NCBI GenBank assembly: GCA_016218905.1
Contig: JACRCS010000822.1
Location: forward strand, 1-8,267
DNA: 8,267 nt
Source: Deltaproteobacteria bacterium
Lineage (GTDB): Bacteria > Desulfobacterota_C > Deferrisomatia > Deferrisomatales > JACRMM01
Reading direction: 5' to 3'
Part shown: piece after piece, positions 1 to 6,412 of the stretch
How the letters are laid out: every line of letters begins with the position of its first letter
Position numbering within the stretch: the stretch's first letter is position 1
Translations under genes and position numbers: made by a program
The notes under the pieces: generated by a model
What the model was told of the DNA's origin: nothing
Databases searched by the model: none
What the model saw: only the letters and a program-made list of their open reading frames with translations

Positions 1-105
1 CCCCGCGGGGTGAAGCGGAAGATGAGCAACTACCACCTTCGAAGGAAAGGTCAGCACCTCAAGGGGCCGCACCGTGCCTGTCTGGCCGTGTCCGTCCTTA
101 AGTGA
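1..105 (+). CDS. C-terminal end of a gene entering from upstream, possibly a transposase
   Basis: The frame is open from the first base of the window and stops at TGA 103-105, giving 34 residues that are very basic (Arg, Lys and His rich). An internal GTG (10) and ATG (22) are in frame, so it could also be a tiny ORF, but neither has a convincing ribosome site. The tail contains VKRKMSNYHLRR. From memory, a Val-Lys-Arg-Lys-Met-Ser stretch near the C-terminus followed by a short hydrophobic end is common in some DDE transposases. I cannot confirm the family. If correct, an insertion sequence ends just left of the glucan genes. Confidence 0.4.
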   Translation, partial: PRGVKRKMSNYHLRRKGQHLKGPHRACLAVSVLK

Positions 106-114
106 ACAGTATTG
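98..114. repeat. Candidate terminal inverted repeat of an upstream insertion sequence
   Basis: TTAAGTGAACAGTATTG overlaps the stop codon of the partial upstream gene and is AT-rich compared with its surroundings. This is the position expected for the right end of an insertion sequence if that gene is a transposase. The left copy would lie outside the window, so the repeat cannot be tested here. The call rests on position and composition only. Confidence 0.2.
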
Positions 115-254
115 CCTTTAAGCTCCGGCGGAGGACGGGAGGGTCTTGCGGAGGCGGCGGAGGGCGGTAGCCTATCGCCGGGCTGCCGCAGCCGTGACGG
201 CCCGGCCCACAGACTCTCCTCCACCGGCACGGTCTACTCTCGGGAGGGATTGAC

Positions 255-278
255 ATGGCTCAGGTGCCTAAAACCTAA
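255..278 (+). promoter_or_regulatory. Possible 7-codon leader ORF
   Basis: ATG at 255 opens a 7-codon frame (MAQVPKT) ending at TAA 276-278, 15 nt before the dikinase ATG. It is preceded by GGGAGGGA at 242-249, a better purine-rich ribosome site than the one for the dikinase itself. The frame could be chance, since seven codons are easily open, and its ATG overlaps a TTGACA box. If translated, ribosomes ending here would terminate next to the dikinase start and could couple or modulate its initiation. Confidence 0.2.
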
Positions 279-287
279 AGCCTAAGG
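267..287 (+). repeat. Three tandem imperfect CCTAA heptads before the dikinase start
   Basis: CCTAAAA (267-273), CCTAAAG (274-280) and CCTAAGG (281-287) are directly adjacent 7-nt units differing only in the last two bases. The third unit contains most of the dikinase Shine-Dalgarno (AAGGA at 284-288). The block is strikingly A-rich for this genome. It may be a slippage-prone tract or a binding site, or simply an unstructured A-rich ribosome-loading region. Confidence 0.75.
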
Positions 288-293
288 ACTGCC

Positions 294-3200
294 ATGACCG
301 AGACGATCACGACGGAGGACGGGCTCGTCCTGGCGGTGGAGAGGGTTCCGGACGCGACGGGGCTCAGGCTCTGCCTGCGCATGCGGAGCCCCGTCGCCTG
401 CGTCCTCCACTGGGGGATCCTCCGGCCGGATCGGCGCTGGGAAGCTCCCCCTCCGGAGTTCTGGCCCGAGGGGAGCGAGCGCTTCGACGGGAGCGCGGTG
501 AGGACCCCTTTCCGGCACGCGGACGGCGTGTCGGCCGTGGACTTCCGGTTCCCGGAGGAGGGCAGCTTCGGGTCGGTGGCGTTCGCGCTCTTCTTCCCGG
601 AGGGGGCGCGCTGGGACAACAACGGAGGCAGGAACTACCGGTTCGAGCTGCGGGAGCGCCCTTCGCCCGACCGCCTCCTCGACGCCTTGCGGGCGGAAGT
701 CCGAGGCGAGGTCGTCTTCGAGGAAGCGAAGCTCGCCGGCGACAGCCCGGTCGCGGCGCTCGTGCTGCGCGAAGAGGCCGGGTTCCGGGTCCGGATCGGC
801 GTTCGCCTTCCGGCCGCCGGGCCCGTGATCCTCCACTGGGGCCTGTCACCGCGGTCTCGGAACGAGTGGGTCGAGCCGCCCCGAGTCCTTTGGCCCCCGG
901 GGACCGAGCCGGCGGCGGGCGCCGCGGCCCGGACGCCGATGGCGGCGGAGGGGAGCGCCTTCCGGGTCGACCTGCGGATCCCGGAGGAGGAGGCGCCGGC
1001 GGGGGTCCGCTTCGTCCTCCACGATCCCGCCACCGGCCATTGGCTCAAACCGGCCGACGCCCGGGACTTCTTCGCGCCCCTCGTGGCGCCGAAGCCGGGA
1101 GCGCTCCTCGGCCGCGCGGAGCTCGAAGACCTCGCCGGCCGGATCGTCGAGCGGGAGATGGGGCCCCACTCCTGGACCCTCATGCACCGTTTCGACTTCT
1201 GCCACGACCTCCTCGACCGGGCCGGCGACGATCCGGAGGCGCTCGCGCTCCTCTTCGTGTGGCTGCGCTTCTCTCAGCTCCGCCAGCTCGACTGGCAGCG
1301 CAACTACAACACGAAGCCCCGGGAGCTCGGCCACGCCCTCGACCGCCTGACCCAGAAGCTCGCCCGCCTTTACGAGGGGGCTCCCCGGGCGCGGGAGTGG
1401 GTCCGGCTCCTGATGACGACCCTCGGCCGGGGCGCCGATGCCCACCGGGTGCGGGACGAAGTGCTCCACATCATGCACCGGCACGGCTTGAAGGAGGTCT
1501 CTGGCCACTTCATGGAGGAGTGGCACCAGAAGCTCCACAACAACACGACGCCGGACGACCTCGTGATCTGTGAGGCGTACCTCGCCTTCCTCCGCTCGGA
1601 CGGAGACCTCGGCCTCTTCTACCGGACGCTGGAGGGCGCAGGGGTGAGCCGGGCCCGGCTCCAGGGTTACGAGCGGCCCATCCGGTCCGATCCGGAGCTC
1701 GTTCCGCACCTGAAGGGCCCGCTCATCGTGGACTTCGAGCACTTCCTGGGGATCCTGCGGGAGGTGCACGCCGGCACCGACCTCGGCGTGGCGATCCAGG
1801 GGGCCAGGCCGTGGCTCTCGCCGGAGCTCCACGCAGACATGGACTTCGTGTGGAGGCACCGGGCGGACCCTACTCTGTCGGTCACCGCCCTCCTGGGTCG
1901 GGTGACCCGGAGCCGCAGGGAGCTCGGCGAGCGGCTGGAGAGCGGGGCAACTGGAGGCCGGGAGCTCCTGTTCCTGGATATCGCGCTGGAGAACCTCGTC
2001 CGGGAGGCCATCGAGCGGAACCTGGAGAGGTCCTTCGGCGTGGAGGACCTCCTTCGGCACCTTTCCTTCACGCTCGAGAACGTCTGCCTCTCTCACGCCG
2101 ACCCGGAGCTCGTCCTCTGCCTCTCGTTCCTGCGGCGACTCGCGGAGGGGCAGCCCCGCTCCCCGGAGGCCGCCCGGGACTGGTTGCTCCGGGCGGAGGC
2201 GGGTTCCGAGCGCGCGGGGAGGGGGCTCGCCGCGCTCCTGGACCGGTGGTACGCGGCGCTTCAGCCGAAGGCCGAGCGCCTCGGTGAGGCCTTTCGCGCC
2301 GAGGCATGGACGGTCTCCCTCTTCGCGGAGGAGGTCGTGCGGGGGCTTTCAGCCTTCGCCCTCTCCGCGCTGCTCCGAAAGCTCCACCCGGCGTTGCGGG
2401 AAGCGGCCGGGCTGGGGGCGTGGCAGATCGTGAGCCGCGCTCGGGCGGCCGGACGCGTCCGAGTCGTCCCGTCGCTCCTCGCAGTCCAGGGGGAGCGCTT
2501 TCCCGAACCGGCGGTGCTCTTGGCCGAGGCCGTCGGGGGGCAGGAGGAGATCCCCGAAGGGACCTCGGCCGTCGTCACGCCGGCGTCCGTGGACCTCGTC
2601 TCCCACCTCGCGATCCGGGCGAGGAACGCGGGGGTCTTCTTCGCAACCTGCTACGACGCCGAGACGCTCTCGGCCCTGAAGGCGTTGGAGGGGTGCTGGG
2701 TCGCGTTGGAGGTCACTCCCGCCGGCGAGGTCAGGTTCGGAGAGGCGGAGGAGCGCCTCGCCTCGCGTTCGGCCCCTGACTCTGCGGCTGCGCGGGCGCC
2801 CCACCGGCGCCCTCCGGCCCTCACCTGCTGGGCCCTTCCTTGGAGGGATTTCACAGGGGACCTCGTCGGGGGCAAATCGTCGAACCTGAAGCGGCTCCGC
2901 CAGGCCCTGCCCCAGCGGTTCCGGGTGCCTGCGTCGGCAGCCCTCACCTTCGGCGCCTTCGACGCGGTCCTGCGCCACCCGGCCAACGCCGAGGCCGCGA
3001 CGCGGTACCGGGCGGCGGTGGAGCGGCTCGGGGACGCGCACTACCGTGCGGGATTGGAGGAGCTGAAGGAGATCGTCCTCTCCCTCGTACCCCCCGATGC
3101 GCTCATGCGTTCGCTCCGGCAGGCAATGGCCGAAGCGTCCCTGGCCTGGCCGCGAGGAGATCGCGATCTCTGGACGTGCATCCTGAGGGTGTGGGCCTCC

Positions 3201-3785
3201 CGCTGGAACGAACGCGCCTACCTGAGCCGGAGGGCCCTCGGTATCCCGCACGAGGAGATCGACATGGCCGTGCTCGTCCAGGAGGTCGTGGAGGCCGACT
3301 ACAGCTTCATCCTCCACACGGCCGACCCCTCGACGGGCAGTCGGGACGAGCTCTTCGGAGAAGTCGTCCTGGGGCTCGGCGAGACGCTCGCCGGGAACTA
3401 TCCCGGGTTCGCCCTCGGCTTCACGTGTGCGAAGCAGGGCGGAGCTCCGTCGGTCCTGAGATACCCGTCGAAGAGCCTCGGCCTCTACGGGGCAGGCCTG
3501 ATCTTACGGTCGGACTCGAACGCCGAAGACCTGGCCGGCTACGCCGGCGCGGGTCTCTACGACAGCTTCCTTCTCACGCCGCCCGGGCAGAGGACTCTCG
3601 ATTACACCCGAGAGCCCCTGACCTGGGACGAGGGTTTCCGGCGCGAGCTGCTCCGTCCCCTGGCCGAGTTGGGAGGGCTGACCGAAGCGATCTTCGGCTC
3701 GGCCCAGGACGTCGAGGGGGCGATCGCCCGGGGCGAGTACTACGTGGTCCAGGCGCGGCCCCAGGTCGGACTTCCGGATGGGTGA
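294..3785 (+). CDS. gwd: Alpha-glucan, water dikinase (plant GWD1 type) with tandem CBM45-like domains
   Basis: GWD transfers the beta-phosphate of ATP, through a phosphohistidine, to glucosyl residues of alpha-glucan and the gamma-phosphate to water. Two CBM45-like modules lie at about residues 25-118 and 168-265. Each has an LHWG motif, a Trp before Pro-Pro and a later Trp (W40/W49/W107 and W182/W192/W250). The central region carries the GWD signature HQKLHNNTTPDD at 411-422. The phosphohistidine segment DLVSHLAIRARN contains H771, the expected catalytic histidine. A C-terminal PPDK-type ATP-binding domain (about 850-1160) has GGKSSNL (K861), RSDSNAED (R1072) and the terminal YYVVQARPQ. Plant GWD1 is about 1400 residues including its transit peptide; this protein is 1163, mainly because the modules lie close together. 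There is no transit or signal peptide, so it should be cytoplasmic. The ATG at 294 follows AAGGA. Whether it phosphorylates C6 is inferred from GWD1-like motifs. Confidence 0.96.
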   Translation: MTETITTEDGLVLAVERVPDATGLRLCLRMRSPVACVLHWGILRPDRRWEAPPPEFWPEGSERFDGSAVRTPFRHADGVSAVDFRFPEEGSFGSVAFALFFPEGARWDNNGGRNYRFELRERPSPDRLLDALRAEVRGEVVFEEAKLAGDSPVAALVLREEAGFRVRIGVRLPAAGPVILHWGLSPRSRNEWVEPPRVLWPPGTEPAAGAAARTPMAAEGSAFRVDLRIPEEEAPAGVRFVLHDPATGHWLKPADARDFFAPLVAPKPGALLGRAELEDLAGRIVEREMGPHSWTLMHRFDFCHDLLDRAGDDPEALALLFVWLRFSQLRQLDWQRNYNTKPRELGHALDRLTQKLARLYEGAPRAREWVRLLMTTLGRGADAHRVRDEVLHIMHRHGLKEVSGHFMEEWHQKLHNNTTPDDLVICEAYLAFLRSDGDLGLFYRTLEGAGVSRARLQGYERPIRSDPELVPHLKGPLIVDFEHFLGILREVHAGTDLGVAIQGARPWLSPELHADMDFVWRHRADPTLSVTALLGRVTRSRRELGERLESGATGGRELLFLDIALENLVREAIERNLERSFGVEDLLRHLSFTLENVCLSHADPELVLCLSFLRRLAEGQPRSPEAARDWLLRAEAGSERAGRGLAALLDRWYAALQPKAERLGEAFRAEAWTVSLFAEEVVRGLSAFALSALLRKLHPALREAAGLGAWQIVSRARAAGRVRVVPSLLAVQGERFPEPAVLLAEAVGGQEEIPEGTSAVVTPASVDLVSHLAIRARNAGVFFATCYDAETLSALKALEGCWVALEVTPAGEVRFGEAEERLASRSAPDSAAARAPHRRPPALTCWALPWRDFTGDLVGGKSSNLKRLRQALPQRFRVPASAALTFGAFDAVLRHPANAEAATRYRAAVERLGDAHYRAGLEELKEIVLSLVPPDALMRSLRQAMAEASLAWPRGDRDLWTCILRVWASRWNERAYLSRRALGIPHEEIDMAVLVQEVVEADYSFILHTADPSTGSRDELFGEVVLGLGETLAGNYPGFALGFTCAKQGGAPSVLRYPSKSLGLYGAGLILRSDSNAEDLAGYAGAGLYDSFLLTPPGQRTLDYTREPLTWDEGFRRELLRPLAELGGLTEAIFGSAQDVEGAIARGEYYVVQARPQVGLPDG

Positions 3786-4587
3786 GGGGATCCGCATCGG
3801 GAACCAGACCGCCTTTCACGCTCCGCCCCTGGAGCCGTTCCGGTACGCGGTCTCGCGGGGCTTCGACGCCTTCGAGTGGTTTCCCGACAAGAGGGAGTCG
3901 GGCGCCGGGTGGACCGAGACGGACCTGGGCCCGGAGTCGCGTGCCTGGATCCGGGAGACCGCGCGCGAGCGCGGGATCCGCCTCTCGGTCCACGCGCCCT
4001 GGTACGCCTCCCCTGTGGAAGAGCGGGGTTTCGAGCTCCTCGCCGGCAGCGTCTCCTTCGCCGAGGAGATCGGCGCCGCCCTCGTCAACATCCACCTCGC
4101 ACCGAGAGGAGACATCCGAGCGTTCGCGACCGCGGTCCTCCCTCTCCTCGACCGCGTCGGGTCGGCCGATTTGCGGCTCTCTCTGGAGAACACGCCGGAG
4201 ACCGGGCCCGCCGACTTCGAGGCGCTCTTCGAAGAGCTCGAAGGGCAGGGCGCGAGTGCCGCTCGAGCCGCCGGCCTGTGCCTCGACGTCGGGCACGCAA
4301 ACCTCTGGTCGGGGAGCCGGAACAACTACCTCCGGTTCGTCGACCTGTGCATGCACGTCCCGATCATCCACGTCCACCTCCACGAGAACTACGGAGACGC
4401 CGACACCCACCTCCCGGCTTTCACGGGGCCGTCGGCCCTGGATCCGAGCGGCATGGAGGGGCTCGTCTCGCGCCTGAAGCGACGCGCCTTCCGCGGCTCT
4501 GTCATCCTCGAGCAGTGGCCGCAGCCCCCCGAGCTCCTCGATCGCGCCCGCGCACGCCTCCTCGAACTCTTCGCCTCCAGCGGCTAA
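3778..4587 (+). CDS. Sugar phosphate isomerase/epimerase-like TIM barrel (xylose isomerase-like)
   Basis: The 269-residue protein has the length and layout of the xylose-isomerase-like TIM-barrel / AP endonuclease family 2 superfamily (PF01261 type). Likely metal ligands sit at the strand ends: E137 in LSLENTPE, D170 and H173 in CLDVGHAN, the histidine cluster H198/H200/H202 in IHVHLHEN, and E245 in VILEQWP. These members usually bind a divalent metal and isomerise or epimerise sugars or hydroxy-acids. DNA repair (Nfo) is less likely, as the signature motifs of endonuclease IV are not evident. The ATG at 3778 lies inside the end of the dikinase gene with an 8-nt overlap, so the two are probably co-transcribed and translationally coupled. 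This suggests a glucan-linked role, but the substrate cannot be read from the sequence. No signal peptide is seen. Confidence 0.85.
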   Translation: MGEGIRIGNQTAFHAPPLEPFRYAVSRGFDAFEWFPDKRESGAGWTETDLGPESRAWIRETARERGIRLSVHAPWYASPVEERGFELLAGSVSFAEEIGAALVNIHLAPRGDIRAFATAVLPLLDRVGSADLRLSLENTPETGPADFEALFEELEGQGASAARAAGLCLDVGHANLWSGSRNNYLRFVDLCMHVPIIHVHLHENYGDADTHLPAFTGPSALDPSGMEGLVSRLKRRAFRGSVILEQWPQPPELLDRARARLLELFASSG

Positions 4588-4620
4588 ATCGGCGAAAAGG
4601 CGACCGGTTCGGTCCCTGTC

Positions 4621-4655
4621 TTGCGTCGCCGGAGGATCCGGGTATACGTCCCGGA
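4621..4655 (+). promoter_or_regulatory. Candidate promoter with dyad operator before glgA
   Basis: The 113-nt gap between the TIM-barrel gene and glgA holds TTGCGT (4621-4626), a 16-nt spacer and TATACG (4643-4648), a mediocre -35/-10 pair. The -10-like box lies in the centre of a perfect inverted repeat, TCCGGG (4637-4642) and CCCGGA (4650-4655), separated by 7 nt. A dyad across a -10 box is a common repressor-site layout, and a short RNA hairpin is the alternative. The gap could let glgA be transcribed independently of the dikinase. Confidence 0.3.
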
Positions 4656-4700
4656 ACGGCAGAGTCGGGCCTGGGGTCGCGCGTCCCAGAGGGGGTCTCC

Positions 4701-6170
4701 ATGTTCGTCGTCATGGTCGCTTCGGAGTGCAGCCCCGTGGCAAAGGTCGGGGGGCTGGCCGACGTGGTGTTCGGCCTGAGTAGGGAGCTAGAGATCCGGG
4801 GCAACGCCGTCGAGATCATCCTCCCGAAGTACGACTGCCTGCGGTACGACCACATCTGGGACCTCCAGGTCACCTATCACGACCTCTGGGTGCCGTGGTA
4901 CAGCGGGGCGATACGCTGCACGGTGTGGTTCGGCTACGTGCACGGGCGAAAGTGCTTCTTCATCGATCCCCACGAACCCAACTTCTTCCGGAGGGGAGTG
5001 TGCTACGGGTACGGCGACGACGAGATGCGCTTCGCCTTCTTCACGAAGGCCGCCCTGGAGTTCCTGCTGAAGACCGGAAAGCGCCCGGACGTCCTCCACT
5101 TCCACGACTGGCAGACTTCCCTCGGGCCGGTGCTCCTCTACGAGATCTACAAGTACCACGGCATGGACCACTGCCGCGCCTGCTATACGATCCACAACTT
5201 CAAATTCCAGGGCGTCGTCGGCTACGAAGTGCTCTGGGCCACGGGGTTGGGGCGGCCCTGGTACTACGGCGCCTGCGACCGCCTCCGGGACGACTTCAAC
5301 CCCCGAGCGCTGAACCTCATGAAAGGAGCCCTCGTCTACTCGAACTTCGTCACCACCGTCTCGCCCCGGCACGCCTGGGAAGTGCGGCAGACGGAGCAGG
5401 GAAGGGGGCTCGGCCACCAGCTCCACGTCCAGGGCCACAAGTTCGGCGGGATCCTGAACGGGATCGACTACGACGTCTGGAATCCCGAGAAGGACCCGTT
5501 CCTCCCGTTCCCCTACTCGGTCGAGGAGCCTGAGGGGAAGTACGGCAACAAACGCGCGCTGCGCGGCCGCTTCCTCCTCCGCGACGCCTTTAAGCCGATC
5601 GTCGCGTTCGTGGGGCGGCTGGACGAGCAGAAGGGGGTCCATCTCATCCGGCACGGACTCTTCTACGCGCTCTCCCACGGGGCCCAGTTCGTGCTGCTGG
5701 GGGTTGCGCCCGAGCGGCCGATCAATGACGAGTTCTGGCGGCTGAAGCTCCTCCTGAACGACAACCCCGACTGCCACCTGGAGCTCAGCTTCAACGAGGA
5801 GCTCTCCCACCTCGTCTATGCCGGTGCCGACATGCTCCTCGTGCCGAGCCTCTTCGAGCCTTGTGGCCTCGCCCAGATGATCGCCCTGAAGTATGGCACC
5901 GTCCCGATCGTCCGTGGGATCGGCGGGCTCGCAGACACCGTCTTCGACCGGGACTACGACCCGGAGCCCGTGGAGCGGCGCAACGGGTACGTCTTCTATG
6001 AGCCGGACGAGACCGGGATCGAGTCGGCCCTCTACCGGGCGATCGGCCTTTGGAACTCGTTTCCCGAGGAGTTTCGCGACCTCTCCCTCGCGGGAATGCG
6101 CTGCGACTACTCCTGGAACCACCCGGGGCAGCACTACCTGAACGTCTACGAGCAGATCCGAAACCGCTAA
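4701..6170 (+). CDS. glgA: Glycogen/starch synthase, GT5 family, SSIII/SSIV-like
   Basis: This cytoplasmic enzyme adds glucose from ADP-glucose to alpha-1,4-glucan chains. The 489-residue protein has the full GT-B double Rossmann fold. The N-terminal KVGGLADV has K15, equivalent to E. coli GlgA K15. Then come HFHDWQ (H135, D136), TIHNFKFQG, and HKFGGILNGIDYDVW. The C-terminal half has VGRLDEQKG (R306, K311, matching the ADP-glucose-binding Arg/Lys pair) and the acidic motif FEPCGL with E386. The stretches IILPKYDCL, SHLVYAGAD and QKGVHLI resemble plant starch synthases III/IV more than classical E. coli GlgA. The frame is open far upstream, but homology begins at this ATG, which follows GAGGGGG at 4689-4695. 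The upstream extension is Arg/Pro-rich and lies out of frame over the TIM-barrel gene, so it is rejected. No extra N-terminal binding domain is present. Confidence 0.96.
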   Translation: MFVVMVASECSPVAKVGGLADVVFGLSRELEIRGNAVEIILPKYDCLRYDHIWDLQVTYHDLWVPWYSGAIRCTVWFGYVHGRKCFFIDPHEPNFFRRGVCYGYGDDEMRFAFFTKAALEFLLKTGKRPDVLHFHDWQTSLGPVLLYEIYKYHGMDHCRACYTIHNFKFQGVVGYEVLWATGLGRPWYYGACDRLRDDFNPRALNLMKGALVYSNFVTTVSPRHAWEVRQTEQGRGLGHQLHVQGHKFGGILNGIDYDVWNPEKDPFLPFPYSVEEPEGKYGNKRALRGRFLLRDAFKPIVAFVGRLDEQKGVHLIRHGLFYALSHGAQFVLLGVAPERPINDEFWRLKLLLNDNPDCHLELSFNEELSHLVYAGADMLLVPSLFEPCGLAQMIALKYGTVPIVRGIGGLADTVFDRDYDPEPVERRNGYVFYEPDETGIESALYRAIGLWNSFPEEFRDLSLAGMRCDYSWNHPGQHYLNVYEQIRNR

Positions 6171-6189
6171 CGAGCGCGGAGTGCCCTCG

Positions 6190-6209
6190 GGAGCTCGCCT
6201 CGGGGCTCC
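6190..6209 (+). terminator. Weak hairpin after glgA
   Basis: GGAGC at 6190-6194 pairs with GCTCC at 6205-6209 across a 10-nt loop, starting 20 nt after the glgA stop. It is followed by a pyrimidine-rich stretch (about 6210-6230) but not by a clean T-run. It is a possible transcription end for the glucan genes; a Rho-type end is equally possible. Confidence 0.25.
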
Positions 6210-6327
6210 TGTCGCTTCCCCTTCCTCTGGACGCCTCCGTTCCGCCCGTGCCTCGCCCATGCGTCACCTCCCTCGGGAGACAAACGCTACACAGTGAACC
6301 CGCCCCCCGATCTCGCCCGCGCAAACG

Positions 6328-6340
6328 ACCTATATTAGGT
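6328..6340 (+). promoter_or_regulatory. Dyad overlapping a -10-like box before the phosphoribosyltransferase
   Basis: The 242-nt gap 6171-6412 holds no gene. It begins pyrimidine-rich and has a small palindrome, CTCCC and GGGAG with two bases between (6268-6279). Its only AT-rich island contains ACCTA (6328-6332) and TAGGT (6336-6340) as a perfect inverted repeat around TAT. TATATT at 6331-6336 is a five-of-six match to the sigma-70 -10 box, but no good -35 stands at 16-18 nt. I read it as a probable promoter for the phosphoribosyltransferase/hydrolase pair with an operator overlapping the -10. The leader would be about 70 nt. Confidence 0.4.
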
Positions 6341-6412
6341 TTTCGGACCGGAATCACCGCTTCCGTTCCGTTCGGTTTGTACCCGTGTCCGGAGAAGCTT
6401 CCGAGGATCAGC

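Larger units (their letters stand above)
106..293 (+). promoter_or_regulatory. Leader region of the glucan dikinase gene
   Basis: No gene of normal size is visible. The first part is G/purine-rich (about 125-170). A GC-rich inverted repeat follows: GCCGGGC at 177-183 pairs with GCCCGGC at 200-206, with a small CTG/CAG stem inside the loop and no T-run after it. A perfect TTGACA lies at 250-255, but no good -10 follows at normal spacing; the best is CCTAAA at 274-279 with an 18-nt gap, so the promoter call is weak. The last 40 nt hold a mini-ORF and heptad repeats, listed separately. The dikinase Shine-Dalgarno is AAGGA at 284-288, five nt before the ATG. Confidence 0.4.

Noticed and set aside
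846..2096. 416-residue minus-strand reading frame inside the dikinase gene
   Set aside because: It is wholly antisense to strongly recognised dikinase sequence, is rich in Glu, Arg, Pro and Val as expected from GC-biased codons, and shows no motif.
294..3785. Dikinase as a PEP synthase or pyruvate, phosphate dikinase
   Set aside because: These share the ATP-binding and phosphohistidine domains, but the order here is starch-binding modules first and ATP-binding domain last, the KLHNNTTPDD block is GWD-specific, and no PEP/pyruvate-binding TIM barrel is present.
2840..4477. 545-residue + strand frame across the dikinase and TIM-barrel genes
   Set aside because: It is Arg/Pro/Ser-rich low-complexity translation in a shifted frame over two well-supported genes.
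3876..4700. N-terminal extension of glgA by 275 residues
   Set aside because: The extension is Arg/Pro-rich, lies in another frame over the TIM-barrel gene, and ends just before a clear ATG with a ribosome site and the canonical synthase N-terminus.
294..6170. Eukaryotic (plant or algal) origin of the DNA
   Set aside because: There are no introns, no transit peptides, the genes overlap, and Shine-Dalgarno sites precede the starts; neighbours are bacterial families.
4788..6260. 490-residue minus-strand reading frame opposite glgA
   Set aside because: It mirrors the glgA gene, has a repetitive Val/Glu/Leu/Asp composition and no family signature; the + strand carries full GT5 motifs.
6050..6412. 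N-terminal extension of the phosphoribosyltransferase
   Set aside because: It overlaps the end of glgA out of frame and includes a probable promoter island; homology and the ribosome site begin at 6413.
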